Assembly: GCF_001311375.1 (NCBI RefSeq)
Contig: NZ_BBAS01000005.1
Span: 35,275-99,274 of the forward strand
Source: Limosilactobacillus equigenerosi DSM 18793 = JCM 14505
GTDB lineage: Bacteria; Bacillota; Bacilli; Lactobacillales; Lactobacillaceae
DNA: 64,000 bases
Direction: 5' to 3'
The notes beneath the pieces were generated by a model. That model saw nothing but the letters and a program-made list of their open reading frames with translations. It searched no databases and was not told where the DNA came from. Both the position numbers and the translations under genes were made by a program. Positions 9,092-20,166 of the stretch are shown in pieces. The first letter of the stretch is position 1, and every line of letters starts with the position of its first letter.

Positions 9092-9804
9092 TTACTTATC
9101 AGCAATCGCCGTTTCCAAGGAAATCTTAATCATATCGTTAAACGTCTTTTCCCGTTCCTCAGACGTCGTCTTTTCATCGCCAAAAATTAAGTCACTCACT
9201 GTTAAGACAGATAAGCCTTAAAGTGTAACTTGGCGGCTAAGAGGTATAAGCCGGCTGATTCCATTTCCGTTCCTAAAACCCCGTAATCACGTAACTTCGT
9301 CATATCAAGTTCGTCATTATAGAACCGATCGGCAGCAAAAATGTCCCCGACCTTGGTGCTAACCCCAAGCTTTTCAGCGACGTGGTACGCCGTGTCTAGT
9401 AGCCCAAAATCAGCAATTGGTGCAAAGTGGAACCCTGGCCCAAACGTGTTGGCGGTCACGGCCGAATCCGTTGAGGACCCTTGGGCTAATAACACATCCC
9501 GCAGATGAACATCGGGGGCAATCCCCCCACAAGAACCAACCCGGATAATCGTCTTGACCCCATATTCACGGACTAATTCATTGATGTAGATGGACATTGA
9601 TGGAATCCCCATCCCGGAACCTTGCACCGAGACCCGGTGGCCTTTATATTCCCCCGTGTACCCAAAGGCGTTCCGCACGGCATTAACTTGCTTCACATTG
9701 TCCAAGAAATTTTCCGCAATGTACTTGGCGCGTAATGGATCCCCTGGTAATAAAACAACATCCGCGTAATCGCCCATTTCAGCACTAATATGTGGTGTAC
9801 TCAT
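9092..9804 (-). CDS. deoD: Purine nucleoside phosphorylase DeoD (frameshifted near 3' end)
   Basis: This is a hexameric trimeric-type-unlike PNP that splits purine (deoxy)nucleosides with phosphate. Visible motifs are [56 protein letters not shown] and the purine-binding [14 protein letters not shown]. Translation stops early at 9202. One missing base near 9214 restores [26 protein letters not shown] and a stop at 9092, giving the usual ~236 residues. Single gene with its own terminator. Confidence 0.93.
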
Positions 9805-9891
9805 AATTAAACATCCTCTCTGTCAAACATTATTTAGCGTTTTGTATGCGCTTTCATTTATAGTTCCATTGTACCTTATTTGAGTCGAAGA

Positions 9892-9930
9892 AAAAAGCTC
9901 ATGACCCCTTAAATTTAGGATTCATGAGCA
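9892..9930 (-). terminator. Rho-independent terminator after yozE
   Basis: GCTCATGA (9898-9905) pairs with TCATGAGC (9923-9930); TTTTTT follows on the minus strand. Confidence 0.85.
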
Positions 9931-9935
9931 TTAAA

Positions 9936-10160
9936 TTAATTCATTTTAGCTAAATATAATTGCCAAGCATCATCAAAAATCGTCATTGAATATAAATAAT
10001 TAACGTTTTCTTCTAAGTAATGCGAGATTTCATCAAAATCCTGCGAATGCTTTGGAAACGCCGTATCAAAAAAGGCATCATTAGCAAATTGTTCAATTTC
10101 ATTTGGTTGGTTGGGATTCCGTTGGGTCATTAAAAACTGGTAAAAACTTTCGCGAAACAT
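9936..10160 (-). CDS. YozE family SAM-like protein (UPF0346)
   Basis: A 74-residue protein matching the YozE family: SFYQFLMTQRNPNQPNEIEQFANDAFFDTAFPK, then DFDEISHYLEENVNYLYSM and FDDAWQLYLAKM. The fold is a small helical SAM-like domain of unknown molecular role. GGAGG lies eight bases before the ATG, overlapping the end of the ypmS-like gene, so the two are co-transcribed. Confidence 0.88.
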   Translation of the reverse strand: MFRESFYQFLMTQRNPNQPNEIEQFANDAFFDTAFPKHSQDFDEISHYLEENVNYLYSMTIFDDAWQLYLAKMN

Positions 10161-10171
10161 CGTGCGTCCTC

Positions 10172-10754
10172 CTATTTCCGTGGCATACTCAAGCGAATTT
10201 TAAATTGGCCCTTTTCCATATTAAGTTCTTTCATTTGGTAGTTAACCGCCTTATCTTGACTGTATTTATTCAGATCCAGCAGGATGGTCCGTTTTTTTCG
10301 GATTTAAGGTTACCCAAGTTGGTAAATCATAGTTTTTCGCAATGTAGTGCATTACATACCCCATTGGGAGTTTAAGCTGTCCGACTGACAAACTCTTGGC
10401 GCGTAATAACACATTTCCTTCATCCGTCCGTTCGGGCACAAAATTAAGCGCAAATTTAACTTGGACGCCCATAAATTTGGTGGTCCCGACCACCGTGGCA
10501 TATTGCTTGCCGACCAAAAATTCATATTTAACTTGCCGGTTCTTTAAAAAGCGATTGAGATAATTCGCTGACAAAGTATTCACTTGCGAACGATTCAATA
10601 ATAATTCCACCGATGAATCCGTCGGTTTGGGGGCTGGAGTTTCAATTCCTACTTTGACGGGCCCGGTTGCTTTCACCGCCAGGGTGCCAATCCCAATCAC
10701 GTTCACAGCTAATAACAGCCAAAATAATAACTTATACCAATTCCGTTGTTTCAT
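10172..10754 (-). CDS. YpmS family membrane-anchored protein (frameshifted)
   Basis: The N-terminal transmembrane anchor (about residues 6-28, WYKLLFWLLLAVNVIGIGTLAV) precedes an extracytoplasmic DUF2140/YpmS domain with SQVNTLSANYLNRFL, VKFALNFVPERTDEGNVLL and LPMGYVMHYIAKNYDLPTWV. An extra or missing base in the T-run at about 10291-10297 breaks the frame; correcting it gives RTILLDLNKYSQDKAVNY and an end at 10172. The function is unknown. It always sits beside the GDSL lipase gene in this group, as here (2-bp gap). Confidence 0.85.
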
Positions 10755-10756
10755 AA

Positions 10757-11674
10757 CTAATTTCCTGCCTTAGTTTCATATTCAAATTGATCATGTTGTT
10801 GCATGTTTTTGAGCAAGGCCGCCGCCATCTTTTCATACCCACGATGATTAGGATGATAATTATCCCCCGTCGAAATATATTGATTCAAATTGCGATTCGT
10901 TTTCATCACCTTGACGACTTCTTGTTGCTGCGTTTTACCACGATTAGCCGATTCCGTCCGCGCTACTAACGATGACCGTTGGGCGGCAGTTTGATATTGG
11001 CCATACGACATCGTTTGTTGAATATTGACGAAATACGTTTGCGGATGCTTGGTCAACGTCTGTTTAGTCACCCGATTCCATTGCGTAACGGCATCATTCA
11101 TAGTAGTGATATTTGGAAAGTAAACGTAATAGGGATTATAAACACTAATCACAAAAATTGGCGCGTGCGGATTAACTTCACGGATTGCCCGGTAGAGTCG
11201 TTGCAATTTTTGCTGATAAGTATGCGCTCCCTTAGCTACAGCTTGATCAACTTGCTTGGCGCTCGCTCCCGGTGCTTTCGCGTATAGTAGTTGCGATAAA
11301 TCATTGCCGCCCACCGTCATGACAATCACATCCGCATGTTTAAGCCCGGTTTTAATCTGTGGTTGGGTATTTAACCGTTTTAAAATTTGATCCGAGCGAT
11401 CCCCACTCTTCCCAAAGTTAGCAGTTACAACTTGATTATGGTATTGTTTGGCCAAGGTTTGCTTAATAATCCCCACGTAACCACCTTGCTTAGCTTGATC
11501 GCCGACCCCTTCGGTTAACGAGTCACCAAGCGCTGCGAGATGAATTTGTTTTTTCACCACCCGCTGTGCGGATTGTGTACCTGGTTGCGGCGATGAGGTT
11601 AGCTTTTGGTAAGCCACCCCACCTCCTGCGGCCACCCCCGCGAGCACTACTAAACTAATAATCCACTTCTTCAT
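10757..11674 (-). CDS. SGNH/GDSL-type lipase/acylhydrolase, YpmR-like
   Basis: A 305-residue extracellular or membrane-anchored hydrolase. The hydrophobic N-terminus (residues 4-21) acts as signal or anchor. SGNH blocks are block I ALGDSLTEGVGD with the nucleophilic Ser, block II GKSGDRS, block III TVGGNDL and block V DNYHPNHRGYEKM with the catalytic Asp-His pair. The first gene of ypmR-ypmS-yozE. The natural substrate is unknown; an ester in the envelope is inferred. Confidence 0.9.
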   Translation of the reverse strand: MKKWIISLVVLAGVAAGGGVAYQKLTSSPQPGTQSAQRVVKKQIHLAALGDSLTEGVGDQAKQGGYVGIIKQTLAKQYHNQVVTANFGKSGDRSDQILKRLNTQPQIKTGLKHADVIVMTVGGNDLSQLLYAKAPGASAKQVDQAVAKGAHTYQQKLQRLYRAIREVNPHAPIFVISVYNPYYVYFPNITTMNDAVTQWNRVTKQTLTKHPQTYFVNIQQTMSYGQYQTAAQRSSLVARTESANRGKTQQQEVVKVMKTNRNLNQYISTGDNYHPNHRGYEKMAAALLKNMQQHDQFEYETKAGN

Positions 11675-11724
11675 TAACTTTCACCTTAATATTAAAAGAG
11701 CCTGCGACTAGACCTCTTTCTTCA

Positions 11725-12568
11725 CTATTCTGTGTAGTATAACAAACAATTAGCCCCTTCTCCGGTATGGGTTGCAATCACCGGTACCGTCGTCCGGACT
11801 AAAATTTCAATCTCGGGGAAGGCTTGGTGCAATTGAGCTTTTAACCATTCCATTTCACTGCCGGCGTCCACATGCGAAATCCCAATCATCTTCACTTTCG
11901 GACCAGCTTGCATCTCAGCAATAATGTCCTTCCAAAGCTTATGCATCCCTTTAGTCCCGCGTACTTTGGCTGGAATATCAATCACGCCATCATGGACATA
12001 TAACATTGGCTTGATATTTAAGACCCCCGATAGCATTCCGGCGAATCGACTCACGCGGCCCCCCGACACGAGGTTCTTAACATTATCAATTCCTAAGTAA
12101 ATCTTCGAACGCTTTTGAACATCTTTACATAAAGTAATTAATTCTTCCACCGTGGCGCCATTTTCAATCGCTTTGGCTGCTTCTAAGACTTGGTAACCTA
12201 AACACCGATCCGTCGTATCAGAATCGAGTACCGTTACCTTGGTCTCGGTCATCGTGGCTGCTTGTTCGGCCGCATGAACAGTGCCACTCAAACTTTCCAT
12301 CATATTAATACAAAAAAACTTCGCTCCCATCCGCGCCAAGGCGATCAAAGGCATCCACAAACTTACCGATTGGTGGTTGCGATGTTTTGGGCAGTTCATC
12401 GCTAGCTTCCATCTTGGCCACGAATTCATCATTCGTAATTTCTTCGCGCTCAACGTATGTTTGACCGTCAATCATCACATTTAATGGCACGATGGTAATA
12501 TCGTACTTTTCGATTTCGGCCTGTGTTAAGCCCACGGATGAATCAGTTACTAACTTAATCTTCGACAT
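11725..12568 (-). CDS. DegV family fatty-acid-binding protein (frameshifted)
   Basis: DegV/FakB-like proteins bind a fatty acid for phosphorylation by FakA. Typical segments are KIKLVTDSSVGLTQAEIEKYDITIVPL, YVEREEITNDEF, LPKTSQPPIGKF, VTVLDSDTTDRCLGYQVLEAA, VKNLVSGGRVSRF, NIKPMLYVHDG and a C-terminal IATHTGEGA. One extra T in the 7-T run near 12313-12319 splits the frame; GSEVFCINMMESLSG reads through after correction. Length of about 281 is normal. Divergent from the hemolysin III gene. Confidence 0.9.
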
Positions 12569-12593
12569 AGTTTTACACTCTTTTCTCGCAGTT

Positions 12594-12660
12594 TGCTATA
12601 ATGAAACTAATTTCACAAATCGGTTTCATCGCTGATAATTCTAGTATAACAAACCGATTT
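12594..12660. promoter_or_regulatory. Divergent extended -10 promoters bracketed by a perfect inverted repeat (degV / hemolysin III)
   Basis: A plus-strand extended -10 (TG-C-TATAAT, 12594-12602) points to the hemolysin gene. A minus-strand one (TG-T-TATACT, 12651-12643) points to degV. AAATCGGTTT at 12617-12626 is repeated exactly inverted at 12651-12660 and overlaps the minus promoter. It could be an operator or a leader hairpin. Confidence 0.5.
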
Positions 12661-12701
12661 CAAGAATGCATGTTTGAACAAAAAAAAGTGGGGATTGATT
12701 A

Positions 12702-13347
12702 ATGACACAAACTAAAATCAAATTACGGCAACTATTAATTGAAATTGGCAATGCCGTGACGCACGGCTTAGGGGCCTTATTAGCAATCGTGGGGCTCGTC
12801 GTCTTATTAGTCCACACGGCAGCTAATCCAGCCTTGATGACGCCGATGCGAATTGTGGCTTTTTCCATTTACGGTTTCATTATGATTATCTTTTACCTTG
12901 CTTCAACCTTATTTCACTCACTGTACTTCACCCGCGCCCGCCACGTCTTTCAAATCATTGATCACTCGATGATTTACTTAATGATTGCGGGGTGCTATAC
13001 CCCCTATTGTTTAGTGGCGATTGGAGGATGGCAGGGCTGGACCTTGTTAAGCATTATTTGGGTGATGGCGATTGCCGGCGTTGTTTACAAGAGTCTGTAC
13101 TTAAACAAAAAAGCCACCTCTCAACCCTGATTTATGTCATCATGGGTTGGATGTGCCTTTTTGCACTCGTCCCCCTTTACCATGCCTTAGGAACGGTTGG
13201 GTTTGGCTCTTATTTGCCGGTGGCGTTGTCTATACCTTAGGGGCTTTGTTATACAGCTTCCCGACTGATTATACGCATCTGATTTGGCATTGTTTTGTCA
13301 TGGTTGGCTCGAGTTTAATGTATTTTTCAATTCTCTTTTACGTCTAG
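12702..13347 (+). CDS. Hemolysin III / YqfA family membrane protein (two frameshifts)
   Basis: The family is a seven-helix PAQR-type membrane protein. The sequence shows EIGNAVTHGLGALLAIVGLVVL, FSIYGFIMIIFYLASTLFHSLYF, IIDHSMIYLMIAGCYTPYC and, after shifts near 13118 and 13215, LIYVIMGWMCLFALVPLY and FAGGVVYTLGALLYSFP...HLIWHCFVMVGSSLMYFSILFYV. The metal-binding His/Asp set (H in THGLGA, HSLYF, DHS, HLIWH) is kept. The restored length is ~214 residues. The gene overlaps convergent dfrA by ~20 bp. Confidence 0.88.
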
Positions 13348-13845
13348 GCGGTGCCAAGTTTCAAAGCGTAACTTAACGCCATGCTCAATTAATGTTGTCT
13401 GATTAACTAATGTCCAAGCTTGCTCATCAAGCTTGGGCATTTTTGTATCGCTCGGATAAGTTGCTTCAATTACGGTCCGTTCTAAGACATCAACTTGCGC
13501 CTGCAATAACGCAAAAAGGGTCGCCCCACCGATAATCGCAACTGGTTCCAGTTGGCGGCGCTCGGCAATCACTTGGTGCAACTGAGCCTCATCATGGACA
13601 ACCATTACCCCAGGAACCGTTAATGGTTGGCGCGTTAACACCACACTCGTTCGCCCCGGTAACGCTCGCCCAATCGCCCGCCACGTTCGGCCACCCATCA
13701 CGATTGTTTTCCCCATCGTGACGGTCTTAAAATGCGCTAAATCGGCGGGAAAATGCCACGGTAATTGGCCTTGATACCCAATACCGCCGGTTAAATCCTC
13801 CGCCCACACAAAACTTAGGGGGTACTTATTCATCGACATATTCAC
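13327..13845 (-). CDS. dfrA: Dihydrofolate reductase
   Basis: DHFR reduces dihydrofolate with NADPH for thymidylate and purine synthesis. Present are the N-terminal FVWAEDLTGGIGYQGQLPWHFPADLAHFK (substrate Asp/Trp loop), MGKTIVMGGRTWRAIGRALPGR and AIIGGATLFALL. A GTG at 13845 has GGAG seven bases upstream; an in-frame ATG in ATGAATAA (13833) overlaps the ABC-F stop. No thyA lies alongside, unlike many lactobacilli. Confidence 0.93.
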   Translation of the reverse strand: MNMSMNKYPLSFVWAEDLTGGIGYQGQLPWHFPADLAHFKTVTMGKTIVMGGRTWRAIGRALPGRTSVVLTRQPLTVPGVMVVHDEAQLHQVIAERRQLEPVAIIGGATLFALLQAQVDVLERTVIEATYPSDTKMPKLDEQAWTLVNQTTLIEHGVKLRFETWHRLDVKEN

Positions 13846-15720
13846 TCAAGTACTCCCAGCGGGCCGTTTTTTCATCCAACGCCTTCGTCACAACATTTAA
13901 TTGACCTTGCAGCTTCGCTAGCTTTTCATAATTATCGCCATTTTCGGCCATGGCCGTTTCGAGCTCGGCTTGTTGATTGGCGAGGTCATCGAGTTCCTCA
14001 TTAATTTGATCCCATTCCAGCCGTTCTGCGTACGTTAATTTAGTCTTTACAGTTGGCTCCTTAGCCACCGCTGGCTGCTCAGTGACCTTCTTAACTGGTT
14101 TTGGCGCTGCGGTGGTTGCTTGATTAGCTTCCCGGTCTAAGTAATCGGTAAACAAGCCGACATGCCGATCAATCACCCCATTACCCTTAAAGATTAAGAG
14201 TTGGTCGGCCACTCGGTCTAAGAAGTACCGGTCGTGGGAAATCGTAATCACTGTCCCCGCGAAATCATCAAGATAATCTTCTAAAACTGCTAACGTCCCA
14301 ATATCCAGATCATTGGTTGGTTCGTCCATTAATAAGACATTTGGTTGTTGCATCAAAATCTTAAGCAAGAACAACCGTCGTTTTTCACCCCCGGATAATT
14401 TCCGAATCAACGTTCCATGCATAAACCGCGGGAATAAGAACCGTTCGAGTAAGTTCGTCACTTCAATCCGTTCGCCATTTTTATCAACGACACTTTCCGC
14501 CACTTCGGATAAGTATTCAATCACTCGCTTATCTTCCGGAATCGGTTCCGTTTGTTGGGAATAGTACCCAAACTTAACCGTTTCCCCGATTTTAAGCGTG
14601 CCACTATCCAATGGTAGTTGTTCCATTAAAATCTTGAACAAGGTTGTCTTCCCGGCTCCATTGACCCCAGAAATTCCAATCCGATCGCCAGCTTGCACGA
14701 GCCAATTAAAGTCGTGCAAAATGGTTAAATCGTCAAACGCCAAGTTCGCATTTTCCATCGCAATCACATCTTTGCCGAGCCGTTGGGATCCCATTGTAAT
14801 CGAAACATCTTGGTCAACTTGGAGTTTCCCGAGTTGATCTTTTAATTCGTTAAACCGATTAATCCGACCCTTTTGCTTCGTACTCCGGGCTTTGGCTCCC
14901 GTTTTAATCCAGGATAATTCCTTTTGATACAAGCTTTGGCGTTTCTTTTCGGTTTCTTGGGCTAACGCAACTCGCGCCGCCTTTTGTTCCACAAAGGCTT
15001 GGTAATTCCCATCATAATGGTACATTTCCCCAAATGATAATTCCCAAATATGATTCGTCACTTGATCTAAGAAGTACCGGTCATGAGTCACAATTAAAAC
15101 TGCGCCCGCATAGCTCGCCAAGTAATCTTGCAACCACACAATCGAATCGAGGTCCAAGTGGTTGGTGGGTTCATCTAAAATTAGTAAATCGGGTTGTTGA
15201 ATCAACACTTGCGCCATCCCAACCCGTTTAAGTTGGCCACCCGACAATTCACTAATGGGTTGGTCTAAATTATCAATGTGGAGTTGGGTCAAAATGGTTT
15301 TAATTTGGCTTTCAACTTCCCACGCATCCGTTTGGTCCATTTGGGTTTGTAGCTTCGCATACCGATCCGCTAATTGCGCATCATTCGGATTCAAACTATA
15401 CGCCGCTAACACCTCTTCATACCGCCGGATTAAATCAAAGACCGGTTGTTCCCCAGTAAAAATGGCTTGCGTAATCGTTAAATCAGCTGGTAATTGGGGT
15501 TGTTGGCGTAAATAACCAATTGTGTAATCACCGGGTTTGATAATTTGCCCTTGATCGGCATTCGTATCACCCGCAATCACATTTAATAAACTCGTTTTTC
15601 CACTCCCATTGGTCCCAATTAGCCCAATGCGGTCGTGTTCATTAATTAAAAAATTGACATCTTGAAAGAGTACCTTTTCACCATACGTACTCGTCAAGCC
15701 TTCTGCCGTAATGTTTGCAT
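13826..15720 (-). CDS. ABC-F family ATPase (Uup-like), frameshift at N-terminus
   Basis: A soluble protein with two ABC domains. Domain 1 has GTNGSGKTSLL and LSGGQLKRVGMAQVLIQQPDLLILDEPTNHLD; domain 2 has GVNGAGKTTLF and LSGGEKRRLFLLKILMQQPNVLLMDEPTNDLD. A linker lies between them and a C-terminal coiled coil (~545-623) as in Uup. There are no membrane segments. ABC-F proteins act on the ribosome or, for Uup, in DNA-associated processes. The conventional start lies at 15720 (GAGGAG upstream) and needs one missing A in CAAAC just after it to give MQNITAEGLTSTYGE. Confidence 0.9.
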
Positions 15721-15721
15721 C

Positions 15722-16925
15722 TTAATTCTCCTCGTCAGCGGTCGCTGCTTGAATCAATTGCGTGGTTTCATTAGCTAGTTCGCCCGTCACCACCGCCGTT
15801 AATAATTGCTTTAAAGCCTGGCCTAACGCCGGCCCTGGTTGCAAGCCGGCTTGGATTAGTTGCCCGCCGTTCACCGCTAATTCCCGTTGATTATGAATCG
15901 GCAGGTCGCGGTATTGTTGTAACGCAGACGTTTCATCAAACGAATGCCCTAATAATTGCGCTACGGCACTGGCCCCGCGAATAATAACTTCTGAAGCCGC
16001 AAAGCTGACCATCGCGTCAACAGTTCCCGTCATCGCTGCTTGATAATAAGTTCGTTGTGCTTGGACCAGTTTAATTAAATCATTGGATAATTTCCACGAC
16101 TTTAATTCCGTGTTAATTTGCTGGTGGTCCCAACCATTCGTTACCGCCACGACTGTCCATACCGTGGCCGGCGTCGTTAATGGCCACGTAGAAACGGTCA
16201 TTAATTGCTTCAAGCCCGGGGCAATCGCTGCTAAGACTGGCGCAGCATCAATAACCCAGTTTGGTCCATTAACTGCAAGGCCGGGACTGGTTGTTGACCG
16301 AGCATTAGTTTTTCAAATTCCACTTGAATCCGTTCAACGGCAATTTTACTTAATAAGGGGGCATTTTGCCTTAACCCATCAATGGTTGCCGGATCAATCG
16401 TGAAGTTCAATTGACTCGCAAAGCGAACAGCCCGCATCATCCGTAATGCATCTTCGTTAAACCGTTCATTAGCGTCGCCCACAGCGCGAATAATCCCGGC
16501 GTTTAAATCTGTCATCCCATCAAACAAGTCAATCACTTCGCCACGCGGATTCATCGCTAGGGCATTAATCGTAAAATCCCGGCGCTTTAAATCTTCGGCT
16601 ATTGACCGGACGAAGGTGACTTCATCAGGCCGCCGATAATCTTGATACCCTGATTCGGTCCGGAAAGTCGTTGTTTCATAGCCTTGTCCATGATCAAGAA
16701 TCATTACCGTCCCATGTTCAATCCCTGTATCGACCGTCTTTTTAAAAATCGCCTTAATTTCACTTGGATAGCACTCGTAGCGATATCAATATCATGGAGG
16801 GGCTTACCCAATAAGGTATCCCGGACACAACCACCGACAAAGTAAGCCTCATACCCAGCTGCTTCGATTTGTTCTAACACTGGGGCCGCGGCGATAAATT
16901 CCGCTGGTAATTGTTCAATCTTCAT
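15722..16925 (-). CDS. cca: CCA tRNA nucleotidyltransferase (two frameshifts)
   Basis: This class II enzyme builds or repairs the 3' CCA of tRNA. The N-terminal nucleotidyltransferase motif is [26 protein letters not shown], followed after a shift near 16768 by [60 protein letters not shown] and [17 protein letters not shown] complete the head domain. A second shift near 16254 restores [16 protein letters not shown] before the C-terminal tail. About 400 residues in total. Its ATG overlaps the TPR gene stop (TAATG). Confidence 0.92.
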
Positions 16926-18196
16926 TAGTAATCCCAGTCCGTTTCTGCTTGTGCTAACCGTAACGCCATCTCTTCGTCAGTTGGAACCAACGCTACGTAG
17001 CGTTGTAATTCATCCAACATTTGTTCGCGATAACCCATTAATTGATAGAATGCAACTAATTGCTTTACAAACGTTGGATTCGTTTCAAAGCTTGGCCGGG
17101 CATTTTCAAACGCTTGGCCGGCTTCATCAAATTGTTCCAGCGCCAGGTAAGATTGCGCCGCATTCCATTGTGCTTGCGGATCAATCCCATCGTCCTCATC
17201 TAAGGATGCTAATAAGTTTAGATTATCTTGATGCCGACCTTGATCTAACAAGAAATTACTATATTGCAACGTAATCGTTTGGTTTTCAGGATCTAATTGG
17301 TGGGCTTTTGCCAAGTATTTGTCCATTAACTGGCTATCACCCAAATGACTGGCATAGTCCGCTGCTTGCGCATATAAGGATTCATTGTATTCGTCATAGC
17401 CCATCCCTTCTTGCAAGGTTTTAAGCGCTTGCTCAAAGTTATCTTGCTTGGCGTAAACTTGCGCTAACGCCGGATAAGCTGACGTATATTGTGGATCATC
17501 TTTGATTAAATCGCTTAACGTAGCGGCCGCGGATTTCAAATCACCCGTATGTAATTGAATTAATCCGATTTGCGCGCGAATATCACTGGACCGGTATTGG
17601 CGATCAACTTGTTCTAAGTATCCCAAGGCTTGATCAAACTTACCGGCTTGGGCGTAAGCCATTCCTAAGCGTCCCGCAATATCAACCTTAGCAAATTCTA
17701 ATAACCCTTGTTGAATCAACGCAAAGTAATACGGAATTGCTTGTTCAGCCTTCCCAACTAACCGGTAAAATTCCCCTAAGGCAAATAAGACGGCGGGTTC
17801 TTCCGGCGCGATTTGGTAAGCAATTTTTAACTTGGCTTCGGTAACTTCAAATTGTTCTTCCGTTTGGTATAAATCGGCCGCAACTAATAATGCTGATAAA
17901 TAAAAATCCGAATCCGGCTTGATTTGATTTAGGTAACTTAACGCTTCATCATTATGATCATTATCAATCGCAATTTCGGCTAACACCGTCCGTAAGACAT
18001 CTTCATCCGGGTATTTTTCCAATAATTTTAAATACACGCGTTGCGCTTGGTTGTTAAAGCCGAGCCCATATAATTCTTCCCCCAAACTAAATAAGGTATC
18101 ATCATCATCTTTGCGTAACGCCCACGCAAAGGATTTCTTGGCGGCATCTAATTGGCCCGCTTCAATTTCATCTAACATGCGTTGTGAATATGACAT
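16925..18196 (-). CDS. Tetratricopeptide repeat protein (YpiA-like)
   Basis: A 423-residue soluble protein made almost entirely of TPR helical hairpins, for example [62 protein letters not shown] and [20 protein letters not shown]. It has no catalytic domain. The position between HU and cca is conserved in lactobacilli. The partner is unknown. The run of acidic residues DDDD near position 35 is notable. Confidence 0.85.
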   Translation of the reverse strand: MSYSQRMLDEIEAGQLDAAKKSFAWALRKDDDDTLFSLGEELYGLGFNNQAQRVYLKLLEKYPDEDVLRTVLAEIAIDNDHNDEALSYLNQIKPDSDFYLSALLVAADLYQTEEQFEVTEAKLKIAYQIAPEEPAVLFALGEFYRLVGKAEQAIPYYFALIQQGLLEFAKVDIAGRLGMAYAQAGKFDQALGYLEQVDRQYRSSDIRAQIGLIQLHTGDLKSAAATLSDLIKDDPQYTSAYPALAQVYAKQDNFEQALKTLQEGMGYDEYNESLYAQAADYASHLGDSQLMDKYLAKAHQLDPENQTITLQYSNFLLDQGRHQDNLNLLASLDEDDGIDPQAQWNAAQSYLALEQFDEAGQAFENARPSFETNPTFVKQLVAFYQLMGYREQMLDELQRYVALVPTDEEMALRLAQAETDWDY

Positions 18197-18251
18197 TTAC
18201 TGCACTCCTTTATCATTCGCTGCTTCAGTCCCACTCCTAATTCCCCTGAGA

Positions 18252-18297
18252 CAAAAAAAATGAGGATGCAACAGCCATCAAGCTTGTTACACCCTCA
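18252..18297 (-). terminator. Rho-independent terminator after hup
   Basis: TGAGGATGCAACA (18261-18273) pairs with TGTTACACCCTCA (18285-18297), with two wobble pairs; eight T residues follow on the minus strand. Confidence 0.88.
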
Positions 18298-18314
18298 AAT
18301 AAGCAAGTTAAGGA

Positions 18315-18590
18315 TTACTTAACAGCATCCTTTAAGGCCTTACCTGGCTTAAATGCAGGAACCTTGCTTGCTGGGATTTGGATTTCTTGACCAGTTTGTG
18401 GGTTACGACCCTTACGAGCTGCACGTTCACGAACTTCGAAGTTACCAAAACCGATAAGTTGTACCTTTTCACCGTTAGCTAATGCCTTTTCAATTGATGA
18501 GAAGACAGCGTCAACAGCGGCCGTAGCGTCCTTCTTCGTTAAACCAGTTTCGGCTGCGACATTGTTTACTAATTCAGCTTTGTTTGCCAT
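18315..18590 (-). CDS. hup: HU-family DNA-binding protein
   Basis: A 91-residue histone-like protein: [49 protein letters not shown], and the DNA-binding arm [35 protein letters not shown]. The ATG at 18590 is preceded by GGAGGTGA, so the apparent six-residue upstream extension is untranslated. It has its own promoter and terminator, as expected for an abundant nucleoid protein. Confidence 0.96.
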   Translation of the reverse strand: MANKAELVNNVAAETGLTKKDATAAVDAVFSSIEKALANGEKVQLIGFGNFEVRERAARKGRNPQTGQEIQIPASKVPAFKPGKALKDAVK

Positions 18591-18692
18591 GTGGATTTCA
18601 CCTCCCATTGACCGAATTTTAAAATGTTGCTTAAATTTGGAGTGGTCCCAAATTAACGAAATAATAGCGATATTTCTAACATTTCATATGGT

Positions 18693-18721
18693 ATATTATC
18701 ATAGAATCGTTGATATGACAA
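18693..18721 (-). promoter_or_regulatory. Sigma-A promoter for hup
   Basis: On the minus strand TTGTCA (18721-18716), a 17-base spacer and TAATAT (18698-18693) lie about 100 bp ahead of hup. This is one of the best -35/-10 pairs in the window. Confidence 0.7.
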
Positions 18722-18780
18722 CATTTAGCGTCCTTTTTGACCCAAAGTTAACTAAATTTGCCATTCGTTTAACAACTTCT

Positions 18781-20095
18781 TTATTGCCGTTGCCGTTTAA
18801 TAATATGAATTGGCGTCCCCGTAAAGTCAAACGCCGCCCGAATCCGGTTTTCTAAGTACCGTTCATATGAGAAGTGCATTAAGTCCGGATCATTCATAAA
18901 GATAACAAACGTCGGTGGTTGAACTGCCACTTGGGTTGCATAGTAAATCCGTAACCGCCGTCCATTTGACGTTGGCGCTGGGTTGGCTGCCACCGCATCC
19001 ATTAAGACGTCGTTTAAGACCGCTGATTGTACCCGCCGGGTGTGGTGTTCATAAGCTTCTTGCACCATGGCCGGCAACTTGTGCAACCGTTGCTTGGTCT
19101 TAGCGGAAACGAAAATAATTGGGGCATAACTTAAGTATTGGAATTCTTGCCGGATTAAATTCGTGAAGTCCGTCATCGTCCGTTGGTCACGGTCAGGAAT
19201 CGTATCCCACTTGTTAACCACGATTACAATCGCCCGGCCCGCTTCATGCGCGTAACCAGCGACGTGCTTATCAAGTTCGCGAATTCCTTCTTCAGCGTTC
19301 AAGACAAATAAGACCACGTCGGAGTCATCAATCGCCCGCATTGACCGCATTAAAGCATACCGTTCCGTGTTTTCGTATAACTTACCTTTTTTTCTTAATC
19401 CCGGCCGTATCAACCATCGTAAATTCTTGACCATCAGGCGTCTTGAATTCGGTGTTAATTGAATCCCGCGTGGTTCCGGCAATATCAGAAACAATCACCC
19501 GCTCTTCGCCGAGCATCGCGTTCACGATTGAGGATTTTCCAACATTCGGACGACCAATGAAACTAAAGCGGATCTTCTTATCATCAATTTCGTCATTCTT
19601 TTCTGGGAAGTGCTTGATAACTTCATCTAATAAGTCACCTAGCCCGACCCCATGGACACTTGAAATTGGGTAAGGTTCACCCAAGCCTAAAGAATAGAAA
19701 TCATAAATTTGCGTCCGCCGTTCCGGATTATCGACCTTGTTAACGGCTAAGACGACCGGCTTATTGGACCGGTATAAAATTTTAGCTACTTGTTCATCAG
19801 CATCCGTGACCCCGTTTTCAACGTTCACGACCATTACAATCACATCCGCTTCATCAATCGCCACTTCTGCTTGTTCCCGGATTTGGGTTGATAATGGTTG
19901 GTCAGACATTTCAATCCCCCCAGTATCAATCATACTGAAGTTTTTCCCTAACCATTCTCCATGGGCATAAATCCGATCCCGTGTTACCCCAGGGGTATCT
20001 TCAACGATTGAAATTCGTTCCCCCGCAATCCGATTAAATAAAGTTGATTTACCGACGTTAGGACGACCTACGACGGCTACAATTGGATTTGACAT
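18781..20095 (-). CDS. der: Ribosome biogenesis GTPase Der (EngA), frameshifted
   Basis: A double-G-domain GTPase for 50S maturation. G domain 1: [29 protein letters not shown] domain 2: [43 protein letters not shown]. The C-terminal KH-like domain includes [16 protein letters not shown] and [17 protein letters not shown]. One extra base in the 7-T run at 19387-19393 breaks the frame inside [19 protein letters not shown]. Full length of about 437. Co-directional with rpsA, with a terminator between them. Confidence 0.95.
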
Positions 20096-20107
20096 GGAAT
20101 TCTCCTT

Positions 20108-20143
20108 TAAAAATAAAGAGGTTGAGTTTGACCCAACCTCTTT
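20108..20143 (-). terminator. Rho-independent terminator after rpsA
   Basis: AAAGAGGTTG (20115-20124) pairs with CAACCTCTTT (20134-20143); TATTTTTAAA follows on the minus strand, just before the der Shine-Dalgarno. Confidence 0.75.
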
Positions 20144-20166
20144 TGATTTAATGATAAGTAATTAAA

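Noticed and set aside
11690..11730. Terminator after degV
   Set aside because: Only AAAGAG/CTCTTT can pair, with a long loop; too weak to list.
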